From Narthecium ossifragum (taxonomy: Eukaryota > Streptophyta > Magnoliopsida > Dioscoreales > Nartheciaceae), in contig OY986972.1 in the NCBI GenBank assembly GCA_963920575.1, positions 22,553,089 through 22,617,088 of the forward strand: 64,000 nucleotides of DNA, read 5' to 3'. Made by a program: the position numbers and the translations under genes. The notes under the pieces are model-generated. The model was not told where the DNA came from, did no database searches, and saw nothing but the letters and a program-made list of their open reading frames with translations. Shown in pieces: positions 1 through 12,178 of the stretch (the first letter of the stretch is position 1; each line of letters starts with the position of its first letter).

Positions 1-2244
1 ACCTTTGCGAGTGCGTGAAAGGATTCGAACCGAGATCGCCGGGGGATTGGAAGATAAGGGATTATTCCGGCGGCTGCGTGAGGAAGACAACGCTGAATTG
101 CCAGAGTGGAGATGGATTTTGGAAGGAGGTAAGGATGCAGTTGCCAGACACGTCGAGTTCGGTGGTGAATCGAAGCATGAGTGTTGGTGAGTGTAGAAAA
201 GAATGCTTGAACAATTGTTCTTGCACAGCTTATTCTAGTGCCAACATCACTGAAGGGGGGAGTGGGTGCATCATGTGGATAGATGATCTAATAGATCTTA
301 GACGGTTTGATTGGAAAGGGCAAGATCTGTTCTTAAAGCTGGCAGCTAGTGATTTAGGTACGTTTTCCTTCCTTTCTTTGTTGTTCTTTTACTTAATTTC
401 TTTTTTTCCCCTTCAATTTTGATGAGTTTAGTCGAAGGCAATCAATGCCTTGTCCCAAATCCCTTGTCTGCTACTAAGATTGAGCTCAGATGAAATTGAT
501 GACAAACAGTCGAAATTGTTGGTTAGGTACCATCATTGTTACAACTCAAACTAATGAAATGATCTGTTTTTAGATGAAGATGACACCGGGAAATCGGATT
601 TTGCAAGGTTACCGGCGATAATTCTCGCAGTCACACTCTGCTTTAGTTTCCTCTTGCTCCTAACTTGCCTTCGTCTGCGTCAAATGAAGCAAAAGGCAGA
701 CAAAGGTAAGCCATGAACTTTACTCATAGCTATTAGCAATTCATAAACTCGAAACTCCAAGAAAAACTTCAGCTACAGTTGTTTCACAGCAAAGAATGCA
801 TCACGGGAAAATTCCTCTCTGATTGATCTTGGAGATGGTAACAAAGCAACAGAGTTATCCCACTTGAGCTTTGATACTGTCGTCGTTACTACCAGTAATT
901 TCTCTGCCATGAATAAGCTTGGAAGCGGAGGGTTTGGACTTGTGTACAAGGTATTTAGCATGTAGTCTCTCATCAATTAAACTAGATTATATTCCAAATT
1001 CTCACACTCATTAAGTCTATCGTGGATCTCTGATGTTTTTTGGAATCAAACAGGGGATACTAGCAGATGGACAAGAAGTGGCAGTGAAAAGGCTATCAAG
1101 CGGCTCAGGGCAAGGGCTGCTGGAGTTCAAGAATGAAGTGAAGCTGATTGGTAGGTTGCAGCATACAAACCTTGTGAGACTTGTAGGTTTCTGCACTAAA
1201 GGTATAGAGAAGATGTTGATCTATGAGTACATGCCAAATAAGAGCTTGGACACACTGCTCTTTGGTATGTGTTATCCTTCTCATTTCTCCATAATCATGG
1301 CCAAAAATTATGCAGCTGTTGTGTCTTAAGGTTGCATCAGAAATTTATTGTTTGGAAGGGTGGTGAAACAGATCCAACTAAGAGCAAAACACTGAACTGG
1401 AGCGAACGCAAGCAAATCATCGAAGGGATTGCACAAGGGCTCCTTTATCTCCATAAGTACTCTAGATTGAGAGTTATCCACAGAGATCTTAAAGCTGGTA
1501 ATATTCTTCTGGATGCTGAGTTCAACCCCAAGATATCAGACTTTGGCATGGCCGCATGGCGAGAATCTTCAGCAAAGACCAGAGCCAAGGAAATACAAAA
1601 AGAATTGTCGGAACATTGTAAGTCAAGTTCTCATTCTTATGCCTAGACTCGCAGATCGAACTCATTTATAAATGAATCACCAGCACTGATCAAAATGTTC
1701 ATGGCAGTGGCTACATGCCTCCCGAGTATGCTTTGCAGGGACACTTTTCGGAGAAGTCCGATATCTTCAGTTTTGGAGTATTGCTGCTAGAAATAGTCAG
1801 TGGCAAGAGGAATACAAATTTTTCACGCATCGGTGACTCATGGAGTCTTCCAGGATATGTACGTCCCTTCAACTCTGCATGTACTGATATTTAGGAAACC
1901 TACAAAGTAATTTTTTTCTCCCGCAAATGGTTTTGCAGGTATGGGATCTGTGGGAAAAAGATCGAGCTTTGGAGCTGGTTGATCCAGTATTAGAAGAACA
2001 ATATATGATTGATGAGCTACTCAGATGTATCAAAGTGGGTCTGTTGTGTGTTCAAGAGAGGCCAAAGGATAGACCAAACATGACTACTATCCTTTCCTTT
2101 CTTAATAGAGAATTTGCAAGCATACCTTCTCCCGAGCAACCTGCCTTTTGTGTCATGAATTCTTCTGCCAAGTTAGATGCAGATTCTAAAAGACGAAGTG
2201 TTGAAGCTTCGAACGAGGTCACAGTTTCCTTAGAAGCTCGCTAG
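1..2244 (+). pseudogene. S-domain receptor-like kinase, copy 1 (5' part outside window), frameshifted in kinase domain
   Basis: 3' part of a G-type lectin S-receptor-like Ser/Thr kinase, a plasma-membrane receptor kinase family. Exons by GT-AG sites and phase: <1-357 (end of EGF/PAN-apple region), 574-705 (transmembrane segment, LPAIILAVTLCFSFLLLL), 790-950 (juxtamembrane and Gly-rich loop GSGGFG), 1054-1264 (EVAVKRL lysine), 1372-1617 ([11 protein letters not shown]), 1708-1858 (GYMPPEYAL), 1939-2244 (C-lobe, stop TAG). The first exon is open to 357, unlike copy 2. After DFGMA there is an extra 8 bp at 1551-1558 relative to copy 2 (GGCATGGC followed by CGCATGGC). It shifts the frame in the activation segment, so a translated product would lose the C-lobe. 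All splice sites match copy 2 (19552-21786), to which the DNA is nearly identical. The 5' half lies outside the window. Confidence 0.85.
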
Positions 2245-2990
2245 TGTAGGTCTGATTTCCATGCTCCTTTATATATCGGATGTATCGGAACAATATCTAG
2301 CTTGTTAATGTAGAACTGAAGCTTTTTGATATCCTACTTGTATTCTTACACAAAACTTGTTCAAATGGAAATAAAATTAGATTAGATATCATTCTTCGTG
2401 AATTGTATTGGACAATGCCTGACCTTATTTCATAACTGCAACCTATAAAGCCTTCTTATACAATCCATGAAGCACATTTCCAAATTTTCCTCCCCTGATT
2501 GTCATAACAGCAAGCACCTCTCCTGCGTCCATTCTGACTTGAGGATCAGGCGACGTCTGTCTGATAAAATCTCAGCTTTTACAATATTGTCTCTTGGTCC
2601 GACCATTGCACTGCTAAAAACCACAAGCCTGTAACTCTTGGCAGCACTAATCTAGACTCCATTATAAAATATTTTGACTTGCAATAATGGTACATGAACA
2701 ATAGCACGATTATGGTGCTGATTCTTGATTCATAAAATATATAACTTAGCTTTTAAGCAATGCATTTCTAATAAGCATCATAGTATTTCAGATACAATAG
2801 CTTACAAAAGGAGCTGCATCGATTCCGAGCTTAAAAAAATATCAATTGGGCACTTTCAGCACAGGAGGGCTTGACACAACACTTATTATTTTGGGCTCGA
2901 GACACCCTACACTTGTCTCGAGCCCAACTAGCTCAATCTGTCCAACTTGCACTAGGGCTCGAGACACTCTTAGGGGGTGTTTGGTTGGCG
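2245..2990 (+). other. 3' UTR and duplicated 3' flank of receptor kinase copy 1
   Basis: Noncoding sequence that matches 21787-22530 downstream of copy 2, so the duplication covers the 3' UTR and about 700 bp beyond it. AATAAA-type motifs occur near 2371. A stretch near 2665-2735 differs between the copies. Similarity ends at the motif GGTGTTTGGTTGGCGTG (about 2976-2992), which resembles the end of a hAT/PIF-type MITE and is followed by different sequence in each copy. Confidence 0.7.
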
Positions 2991-3578
2991 TGAATCATGG
3001 TGCATTGCACGTGCGATGCACCCTGAGTGTCTGATTCCATATTTGCTTCGCCACATACACTGTTGATGCATGCGCCACCTGATGCAAAAAAAAGCTAATA
3101 CCATGCATCGCACCAAACGACCATTTTTGTCATTTCACACGATGCACTCTTCTGCGGTGCATCTGCTGTGCACCCGTGAACATATTAAATATATTTAATA
3201 AAGTTATGTGAACATTAAAACTATATGAATATTATTTTAATATCAATAAAGTCATTATATTATGACCCGTATATATTAAATAAAATTATGTGAACATTAA
3301 TATATATAGATATTTAGTGTTTACACCAAAATAAACAAACTTATTAACTGGTACACCATCGTCATTAGTTTTAATGTATAAAAGATAGTTATGGTAGATT
3401 ACGTATTTTGGATGACACTTTTACCCCTACGTCGTCTATATTGTATATTTTAAATCCTACCGTCTATTTTAAATCTCACTTCAGTCCCTCTTTCTAGGTT
3501 TCCTTCTCTCTCGTCGTTGCTGCTCCTCTCCTTTTAGCCCTCTTTTCTCCTCCTCTCGTCTCCTATTCTCTTTGCAAG
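2991..3578. other. AT-rich intergenic stretch, MITE-like start
   Basis: No gene is visible. The first 180 bp contain inverted GTGCATTGCAC/TGATGCA-type motifs (2998-3175) of the kind seen in MITEs. The rest is AT-rich, followed by a pyrimidine-rich run (3480-3570) just before the tubulin-like ATG. Confidence 0.4.
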
Positions 3579-5447
3579 ATGTGTGAGATCCTTCACATCT
3601 AGGGTGGCGAATGTGGCAACCAGATCGGTGTCATGTTCTGGGAGGTGGTGTGCACCGAGCACGGGATCGACACCACCTGGAAGTACCACGGCGACTTAAC
3701 ACGCCTTGAAAAGTGTCGTGGTCTTAACAAGAACGCCAAAATTAGAAATTTATAATCCGAATCACTAACTAACTACTTTATGGGTAGATAGCAATGAGTC
3801 CAAGTTGAATCCACAGGGAAAAGAAGTGTTAAGTATAATTACCTCGTATAGTTCTAAATCAAAAGATTGATAAAGAGAATGATTTTTGGGTTTAAACTAC
3901 TCTTAGCTCATGTTAAACTAAACTGAATAATAATAGGATGAACGGCCAAGGTATTTCTAATCCGTAATAAAGAACTTACTAGTTTTTCCTAGGATAAAAG
4001 CAATTCAAAAGACGTTACTGGTTTTAACTAGTCGATAGGTGAATGGCTAGAACCCCTACCGCTCAACAAAGATTCGTAAGAAGTTTTCATCGGAATGACT
4101 AACATCAACGAATGGATATTTGGTGAATAAATCAAAGTGGTTCTAGCACTTTGAGGTTGCCACATCAATAATAATAAGGAACGAATCATAAGTTAAGAAT
4201 ATAGGTCTCAGTGGTTTTAGCACCAAGGTAGTGGTTCTAGCACTCCTATAATCTTAATCTAGGGTTTAGGATTCATAAACATAGATCAAACATGGTTCTA
4301 GCATGAAAGCATCATGAAACGATCCCAATCCTAGCCTCTAACATGCACAAGACCTAGATCTGGGGCACAATAGAAGAAATCATTCATCCACCATGTAAAA
4401 TCACACCAATAGATATAAAGAGAATAAGAATCATCCATTCAAACCATTAAAATCAGTTTACATGCTCAAATCCATAGGAAACCCTAGAAATATTCCTTAT
4501 TACATCATAGAAATCCCAATGCTAGGGTTTAATTACTCATCTTAGGAAGGAGATCCGTTGATGAAGGTTGTCACCACGCTCCACCCATGGATCTTCCACG
4601 AAAGATCTAACCTAATTTGTAGAAAAGAAGCTAAGAAAAACCCTAAGAGATGAGGAAAATTCGGCCATGGAAAGCTCCAAAACGCCCCCAAAGAAGGCTA
4701 TTTATAGCCTAAGGCAAACGCTAACTCGGATTAGTCAGTTTCCTTTTATTTTCCCCGCAGCGCCAAAAGAGATCGATCTTCTTTGGGCTCGGATCGATCT
4801 TCTTTTTCCGAAGCTTCTTTTTCTGCGCCTCTGTACTAAAAATAACATAACTTCTAGGAAACTCCAAATCATAAACCGTAAAAACTCCCAGAAACTAGAC
4901 TTCCAAAGCTTTCAAACCATGTATAGTACATCATCTGGTTCGTTCTGAGAAGGTACAGTTTTGGTGTCAAATATGACCCATCTTTGCTCCTTTGCTCATT
5001 TGCTCCTAGCGAGTTCTTTATGTGTTCATTTTAACACGAAACTTGATCTAATCTTCGATGAGGGTCCTTAATCCTAAAATGGGAAAAATACAATCAAAAT
5101 AGCATTGCTCGGAGACTAACAAGACCTCGTTAAAAGGGCGATTTGTGTACTTTTCACGTCTTATCACGACTCCGAGCTCCAGCTCGAGAGGGTCAATGTC
5201 TACTTCAATGAGGCAAGCGGCGGACGGTACATTCCTCATGCGGTGCTCATAGACCTGGAGCCGGTGACCATGGACAGCCTCCGATCTGGTCCTTACGGCC
5301 AGACCTTCCGCCCTGACAACTTTGTCTTTGGGCAATCCGACTCCGGCAACAACTGGGCAAAAGGGCATTACACCGAGGGTGCCGAGCTCATCGATTCTGT
5401 GCTCGATGTTGTTCGAAAGGAAGCCGAGAACTGTGACTGCTTGCAAG
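3579..5447 (+). pseudogene. Beta-tubulin exon 1 relic, split by a solo LTR
   Basis: From ATG 3579 the frame matches the beta-tubulin N-terminus: MCEILHI, then a stop in place of Gln8, then GGECGNQIG (nucleotide-binding region). Homology stops at codon GGC-GAC (3691) and resumes at 5167 with [19 protein letters not shown], then [33 protein letters not shown] and [10 protein letters not shown]. It ends at 5447 with a GT donor where plant beta-tubulin intron 1 usually lies. No exon 2 follows. If the insertion and one CGACT copy are ignored, the tubulin frame continues without shift. The stop codon, the insertion and the missing exons 2 and 3 make this a dead fragment. Its GC-rich codon use is unlike the surrounding DNA. 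Confidence 0.88.
3697..5166 (-). mobile_element. Solo LTR (1,470 bp) in beta-tubulin relic
   Basis: Bounded by a perfect 5-bp duplication CGACT (3692-3696 and 5167-5171). Read on the minus strand it starts TGATAAGACGTGAAAAGT and ends GGCGTGTTA; the terminal CA appears mutated to TA. There is no second LTR, primer site or coding region, so it is interpreted as a solo LTR. The minus-strand 5' end is similar to that of the truncated copy at 12435-12765. The ORF-sized stretch at 4667-4948 has no recognisable protein. Confidence 0.75.
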
Positions 5448-6171
5448 GTACCATGATCTCAATAAATCTGCTATTAGGGCAAATAAGGGTGAAAAATCTT
5501 CTGATTTCATGCGGGTGGCCGCGTCTTCGCCTGGGAATGAGAAGAATGGGGACGCGGAGGTTTTGCCAGGGTTGATGGAGGTTCGCTGGTGGTGGGCTTC
5601 GCGGGAACAGAGGCGGGGGGCTGCGAGGTGATGGCGACCTCAATGATGGTCGGGGTGGAGATGGGAGATGGCTGCGAGGATCGAGAGAGAGAGGCGGTGG
5701 GTGGAGTTCCTAGCTGCCGGCGAGGTTGCCGAAATTGGCTGCCGAAGATGAGGGGTGATTCGCCGAAGATGATCGGATGGACAGCAAGGACGGCAGCCGA
5801 TGGATGGGCTATTATTAGAAATGATGTCTCTTTTCTTTTTTCTCTTTTCTCTTTTCTCTTTTCTCTTTTCTCATTTCTCTTTTCTCATTTCTCTTTACTT
5901 CATGCAGTTTCTCTTGAACTCTTGATGAAGTCGTCATTTTTTCTCCATAAAGTGGACCAACTCTGATGAGGATCTCGTCAAGCTGATCAACTCGGAGATC
6001 AGTGACGACATCATCGCTGACGATGACGACCAAATCTACATCTAAGCTTTCATTTTTTTCTTTTTTCTTTTCTCTTTTCAGTTTTCAGTTTTCTCTTTTC
6101 TCTTTTATGCAACGGTTATTGCAAGGATCCGAAGGTGGAGCTGTCGGCACGGTGGAATGGGTGGCGCCTCT
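5448..6171. other. Intron-like and low-complexity sequence after the tubulin relic
   Basis: No recognisable gene. It contains two CTTTT/CTCTTTT microsatellites (about 5826-5895 and 6048-6105). At 5908-5937 a short motif (CTCTTGAACTCTTGATGAAG) recurs at 12970-12989. Confidence 0.4.
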
Positions 6172-6548
6172 ATGTTGTTTTTTGGGATCAAATAGGGAAT
6201 ATTAGCAGATGGACAAGAAGTGGCAGTGAAAAGGCTATCAAGTGGCTCAGGGCAAGGGCTGCTGGAGTTTAAGAATGAAGTGAAGCTGATTGGTAGGTTG
6301 CAGCATACAAACCTTGTGAGACTTGTAGGTTTCTGCACTAAAGGTAGAGAGAAGATGTTGATCTATGAGTACATGCCAAATAAGAGCTTGGACACACTGC
6401 TCTTTGGTATGTGTTATCCTTCTCATTTCTCCATAATCATGGCCAAAAATTATGCAGCTGTTGTGTCTTAAGGTTGCATCAGAAATTTATTGTTTGGAAG
6501 GATGGTGAAACAGATCCAACTAAGAGCAAAACACTGAACTGGAGCAAA
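6172..6548 (+). pseudogene. Third S-domain receptor kinase fragment (exon 4, intron 4, start of exon 5)
   Basis: Near-identical to 1031-1408 of copy 1. It contains kinase exon 4 (about 6196-6406), the intron and the first codons of exon 5 ([11 protein letters not shown]), and it breaks off at ACTGGAGCAAA. It shares copy-1-specific variants ([15 protein letters not shown] donor) rather than those of copy 2 ([15 protein letters not shown]). The acceptor before exon 4 is TAG instead of CAG. The fragment abuts gypsy gag sequence directly on the right. It is too short for any kinase function. Confidence 0.85.
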
Positions 6549-6889
6549 CCTTATATATGTAAAGTACTTCCAAGGCTTGTGCGAGAGCTTAAGGGTAAAG
6601 AAGTAGTAAAAGACGGTAAACATCAAGTAATGAAGTTTTCATTTGATATTTCAAAGGCCGATCAAATATTTGATCAATTGTTGAAAGATAAACAAATCAA
6701 ACTGACCGATGGACATGCTATGCCAAACCCTGATCAAATTAAGGGTAAAAGGTATTGTAAGTGGCATAATGCTTGGTCACATCAAACTAACATTTGTTTG
6801 ATTTTCCGTAATGTGTTACAGGATGCCATTGATTCCGACAGGATCAGCTTTCCTGCTAAAGATAAAAGTACACGAGTTGACACAGATCC
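6549..6889 (+). mobile_element. Ty3/gypsy gag-region fragment, first part
   Basis: An open frame shared with the preceding kinase fragment encodes sequence typical of plant Ty3/gypsy gag-pol spacers, including the Cys/His motif KRYCKWHNAWSHQTNIC. It is interrupted at 6889 by a solo LTR and resumes at 9930 in the same frame. Domain assignment rests on family resemblance only. Confidence 0.6.
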
Positions 6890-9800
6890 TGTGAGAACCC
6901 GTTCCTCCAACCTGGTCCGACCGCGTTAGGTCGAGGGTTTGGTTTTGTGGTTTGGCTTGGTTGGCCTTGGTTTGCGATCGGTTGATCGCATCGCTGCTTT
7001 TGGACCCAGGGGCAATTTGGTAAAAGAGGCAATTTGGTAAAATTGCACCCTGGTGGTCGGTTCCACACCTGCGTAGTGCACCCACAGCCTTGATTGATAT
7101 AAGTGATTGAATAGATCTAATAAGAGCGTTCGTGATCATAAGATCCGGACGAAATCGCAATTTGGGGTCAAATCGGATTCAGTCCGATTAGTTGACTCGG
7201 CTAGACCAGCTTAGCCACTTAAGTGGCCTAGCTCTCTCTCCCTCCTATTTTTTCCTCTTCTTTCTCTCTCCCTCTCTATCTTTTCCTTTCCTTTTCTTTT
7301 CCTTCTCTTCCTTCCCTGCTTTCCCCCTGCCCGATCCCCTTCTCGTTCCTCCCCTTTCTCTCTCCCGCGGCAACCCCGTCCCTTCCCCGGGGACCTGGAG
7401 GCGGCGGCGAGGCCACCTTCCCCCTTCTCCTTCCATCCCTTTCTCTCTCCCGCGACCTCGCTTCCTTCTCCGGCAACGACAGCGGTTATGGGAGGACTCC
7501 AGCGGCTCTCCGGCGAGCTGGAGACGGCGACGGAGGACGGCGGATCACGGCGGATTAGCAGAGGAATGAAGACTGGATTGGCGTTTAAGGTAGGGTTTCT
7601 ACCTTGATCTTTAGGTTAAGCTAGATCTAGGGTTTGTTTGTTAGATCTGTGGTTTTGTTTACATTAAATGATGCTTATAGGCTTGATTAACAACTGATCT
7701 AAGCTTGGTAGGATTTTATCTCGGATTTAAGCTGGATTTATACATGTTTTTCCCGGATTTCCGTCGATGCTCTGTTCTTTGATGAACAGTCGAGTTCATG
7801 CTCGATTTCTGAGCTGTGTGAGCATGATCTCGTGTAACTTTCAAGATGAAAGTTTTAGATCATCGAATCTACTTTCAATTGCCGCTTGTTTTATAATTTT
7901 TGGATTTATATATGAATGTTGATGATTTTTCTACGGAACTTCTGCGAAACTGGATTTGTGAAATTAGTAAGATAATTAAGTAGAAATTAGACATCAATTA
8001 GATCCAATTCTTGGAGGAAATGTTCCTCACATGTTAATCAATATCTGCCTAAGTTTCATTTAAGATTTGACGTCGTTTGGACGACGAGTTGATAAGATTT
8101 CACGGGTTCAAATTTAGGATTACTGTAGCAATCCGAAAATGTGGAATTTGTGGATTTCGATGTTTTCCTTGTGTTTAATTCTTCGGGAATTATGAAGCTA
8201 ATGCTCCAAATGATCTCTAGGACTAACATGTTCAATGTGATGATCTTCGTATACTTAATTACCTCAATTTCGACCTAATTAGTTAGTTGCAAAACCCTCC
8301 TCTAATTAGCAATTAGATTGTGAAGTATGCCTATTAATTATAAGTGATTTGGGAGTTTTGTAATGAGCATGTATGTCTAATGTGTATTTGTAATTCGGAT
8401 CATGCTAGTATATTTAAATGCCAAGTCTCAGGCTAATGGATTGGGTTTTACTGTGTGTTATACTCCGTGTATTCCTTCACCGATTTCCCGTGCTTAGAAG
8501 CTTTTCATTCAAACTGTAGTGTGCTATCTACTTATGTAATTTATATTTGCTTAAGCCTGTGTGGGGCTCGTGGTTGAACCGAGTCATGCCCCTTGGGATG
8601 TTTAGATAATTGAATGGGTCGAAGTTGTGCCCTAGTTGTTTATTATATTTGTTGTTGATTGATGATTGTGTGGCCGGGGTTGTGCCCCCGTTGTAGAAAT
8701 TGCGGTTGATGGCTGTGGACGCCATCGTAATACCGGAATTTCGATTGAATGTGTTGTTGCTTGTTTACGGCCCGTGGGCACCGTTATAATATTGGATTTT
8801 TGTAGTGTAGACCTTTATCTACTTTATGCATGTTTAACCCTTGGCGAGCCGTAGGCTATGCCTAGCCTTGTATTATGTATGACATACTGTTGCATGTCCT
8901 GATCTATTAAATGTGCGCGTGAGCATTGCATGCATTTGCTTGCATTAGAGGCATCAGGCTAGGTGGTAGGCGATGGATTCGATCGTCGGTCCGGGTTTCT
9001 CGGGTAGCCCGGATCTAGCCCTAGGACCGGGGTTTGGGTAGTACAGGATTAGGACGTGATTGTCATCAATGATCATGTTTGATATCATTCGAGAATTATT
9101 AAGTAGTCGGACTGGAATATTATGTTGATCGAGGTTTTAGAGGTCGTGTCGGCCTCGAGCCGAGTGTTGAGGTGTGGCCGGTGTCCGGTTCCTTGTCTCT
9201 TGGGTAGAGGGTGTGCATACTCAGCGGTGTTGGTTGCTCGCCTAGTAGTGTTGGTTTCATGCTAGTGAGATGGCAGTGCTGGTTTTCTGTCTCGCTGAGG
9301 GTGACCCAGTATGTGACCAGTTCGACTAGAAGACCATGACTGAGGTCTCCCTTCAGGGACACGCGGTGGGATTATGGAGACCCTGTGATACACTCAGGTT
9401 TTGCTTTAGCGACACTGTTGTGTTCCCTCCTTCTTGTGTGAGTCGTAGTGTAGTTTCCCTACTGAGCTTTGTTGCTCACTCCTACCTGGGCGGCATCGGT
9501 GATGCAGGTCGATGCAGTTCCTTCTTTTTCAGATAGTTGCGGCTTGGAGGCGGCACTCCCTTTAGTGGTGCGTGAGATCGAGGATATCATCACTTTATCT
9601 TATTCAATTGATATACAGCCTTGAATGTATTAATTGTAATCTGAAGGAGAAATGTATTTGTATTTCAATTTGATGAAAATTGATCAGAGACTGCTGTACT
9701 CAGAGGACTTGAATTATTATTGTATCTTTTAAATTTAATTGAGTATTGTAATAGTTAATGTGTATTATGATTTGATGATAGGATAGTTTAAATTAATTGT

Positions 9801-9924
9801 GAATATTATAATTGTGCACCAGGTTTAAAAGTGATGTTTACAGGGGAGGCTCTCGTCATTTGATTTTAGAGTTTAGGACCCTCACGCCCCGAACCGGATG
9901 GATTTTCTGGGACGGGGTGTGACA
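6890..9924 (+). mobile_element. Solo LTR (3,035 bp) inside gypsy gag fragment
   Basis: Starts TGTGAGAACC, ends GGGGTGTGACA, and is flanked by the perfect 5-bp repeat GATCC (6885-6889 and 9925-9929). A CT-rich stretch (7230-7345) follows the 5' part, as in the solo LTRs at 24115 and 38293 (the last on the minus strand). No gag, pol, primer-binding site or second LTR is visible, so a solo LTR is the simplest reading. An LTR over 3 kb would fit Del/Tekay-type chromoviruses, which is inference. Confidence 0.75.
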
Positions 9925-9929
9925 GATCC

Positions 9930-10297
9930 TTTTCCAAAGAAGGTGGAAGCTGCGATGTTGTTGACTGACGTTGTCAATCTTAAGCTACCAAAGTTTAAGA
10001 TTGTGATTGATGAAGCTCAGGACGATGAATGTCCTCCAGTGTTCACCAGACTTAGCCATAACAAGGGCAAGGGGTCTATTGAAATTGGATAGCATGAATT
10101 ATGTTCGAGATGTCAGCAGGACGTTAATCGTCCAGTGGCTCCAAAGATCGGCTAGCAGTTTTATCGGCCGTCCATGTATGATCGCCCACAAGCTCCCAGA
10201 AGTTTTTTACCCCAGCCATATGTTGACATCAATTTTGGCTAGACCAAAAGGTCGCAGTAACCACTGTTTGTTTGAGCCAAAATAACATCAGATAGAC
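9930..10297 (+). mobile_element. Ty3/gypsy gag-region fragment, second part
   Basis: Continues the frame interrupted at 6889. It is open to a stop at 10090-10092, then continues in shifted frames with Pro/Arg/Tyr-rich spacer-like peptide to about 10240. Beyond that no protein similarity is visible. Confidence 0.5.
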
Positions 10298-10874
10298 TCA
10301 AGCAAGCTTAGAACATATTTGAAATGTCCGACAAATGCTTGTCCTAACTTCGATGGCATCCAGGGGCATTTGGGTAATTTCACTCGTCCAAGGGCATATT
10401 AGGAATTTGGGCCAAAATACAGGCCTAGACTTCCTATTACATTCTACAATAACCCTGCACGGCTTTGACGGCACCCTAAATGAGCCATATAGACGCAGGG
10501 GTATTCTAGTAATTTTACTGAAACCTCTAGCCCCCAGGGGTATCTTGGTCAATTCACACCCTTAGGGTATAATTGTCTGAAAAAACTAACCATTCCACCC
10601 TCAAAATATTTTGGTCCGACATATATGACCACTGAGGATGTTTTTGTAAAATCTAGGTAAATATTCAGAATTCAAATAAATATTCTGTACGGGAGAAAAT
10701 ATTCACATATGATTTATTAAATCTGGACAAATATTTAAATAACAATGGACATGAGAAATATTCAAAATCATGATTCGAACATTACTTTCGAATTTCAGAA
10801 GAAGATCCGCCGAGACACTTAGCAGCCATCTCCAATTGGGTTGCCTGGTCAATCATCCCATACCATATAAAAAA

Positions 10875-10906
<32 letters not shown>

Positions 10907-12178
10907 AAAATCAATGGCAAAACACAGCTGGGCTGCACGGTAGCTATCCTTATATAAAAAGGATCGGCATCAAGGCAATCAGCATCCCTTTGATTAGGGA
11001 CCATGATCATTATAGGATCAGCATCTTAACGTGATTAGCACCCCTTGATTAAGGGATCCATGATCCCATTCCATGTGAGGACATACGCCTCTCGTGCCTA
11101 TAAATAGAAGAGTATGGCCTTGAGAAAAGGTTGGTCGAAGCTGGGCTGAAGAACGCCGGGAGGATGATGCAAGACGCGTCGAAGACCGGTGGAAGATCAC
11201 GTCGAAGCTTGGCTCAAGGCTGTTGAAGAGGCTGAAGACGTTGAAGCTTGGCTGAAGGTGTTGAAGCTTGGCTGAAGACTGGTGGAAGAAGCTGAAGAAG
11301 AAGCTGGTTGAAGAAATTGAAGAAGAAACTGAAGAAGAGGCTTGAAGACGAAGATGTTCTTGTTACGTTCCAACATTGCGCACCACCGGACGACGTAGAT
11401 CCAGCCAACGCAGCTAGAACCCATCGAGACGCTCCCGTCTCTGGGTCGACGCTGTAAGAGGCTCGTCGATCCCGCGACTCAAGCTCCACTCTCCTACTCG
11501 CCCCGCGGCTTAAACCTCCAGAAAAGTTGCTCTAGCTTGATTCCTCGCCAGCGACGGAGATCGAGCCAAGGCTCTCTCTCTCCCGGCGGCTTTGAAGACA
11601 ACGTTCCCCTGTTTCCTCTGTTTCCAGCCAACGTTCCCCAAGCTCCCAGCCGACGTCCTTGAATTCCAGCCGCTGGCTTCCTCTGTTCCGATTACATCCC
11701 CGCAGGCGGCGAAGTCCAAACCCAGGCGCTCTCAAGCCTTTAAGCCGACGTCCTCAAGCTCCAGCCGGTGCAATCCTCTGTTCAAGCTGGTGCGTTCCCC
11801 AGTTACAAACCAACTTCATCAACGTCCTCCCACGACAACAGAGGTCGGATCTTGTTGGACGGCGTTCCCACATACTTGGACGACAACGCTCCCAAGCCCA
11901 ACGGATTTGAAGCCCCGGCGGCAAGAACGGCGTGCATGGCAATGAAGGTGGTCTAAGGCCTCACGTGATGCATTTCTTTTTATCTTTTTCTTTTATAAAA
12001 TGTTTATTTTTATTGGATCTAGAATCGGAGGTATTCCCTACGGGGATGTAAATGATGGATCTGCCGACTTGGCGATCGGCAGATCCAGGGGTGTGGTGCC
12101 TATAATTTCCTGAAATGAAATTAAAATATGATTTGCTCAGAAATAAAATAGAGATCTCATCCCCGCGAGATCGACGTT
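10298..12178. repeat. Unassigned repeat-like region with TATA-like motif and AAAT microsatellite
   Basis: No convincing gene. It contains an (AAAT)n run at about 10866-10907, a TATAAATA motif at about 11099 preceded by CAT-rich direct repeats (GATTAGCACCCC and variants, 10960-11060), and a GAAG-rich purine stretch (11222-11350). It lies between two gypsy gag-like pieces (10297 and 12179), so it may be another insertion or LTR, but I found no clear ends or target duplication. Confidence 0.35.

Noticed and set aside
7192..7569. Open frame rich in Phe, Leu, Pro and Arg
   Set aside because: Pyrimidine-rich part of the 6890-9924 solo LTR; composition alone explains it.
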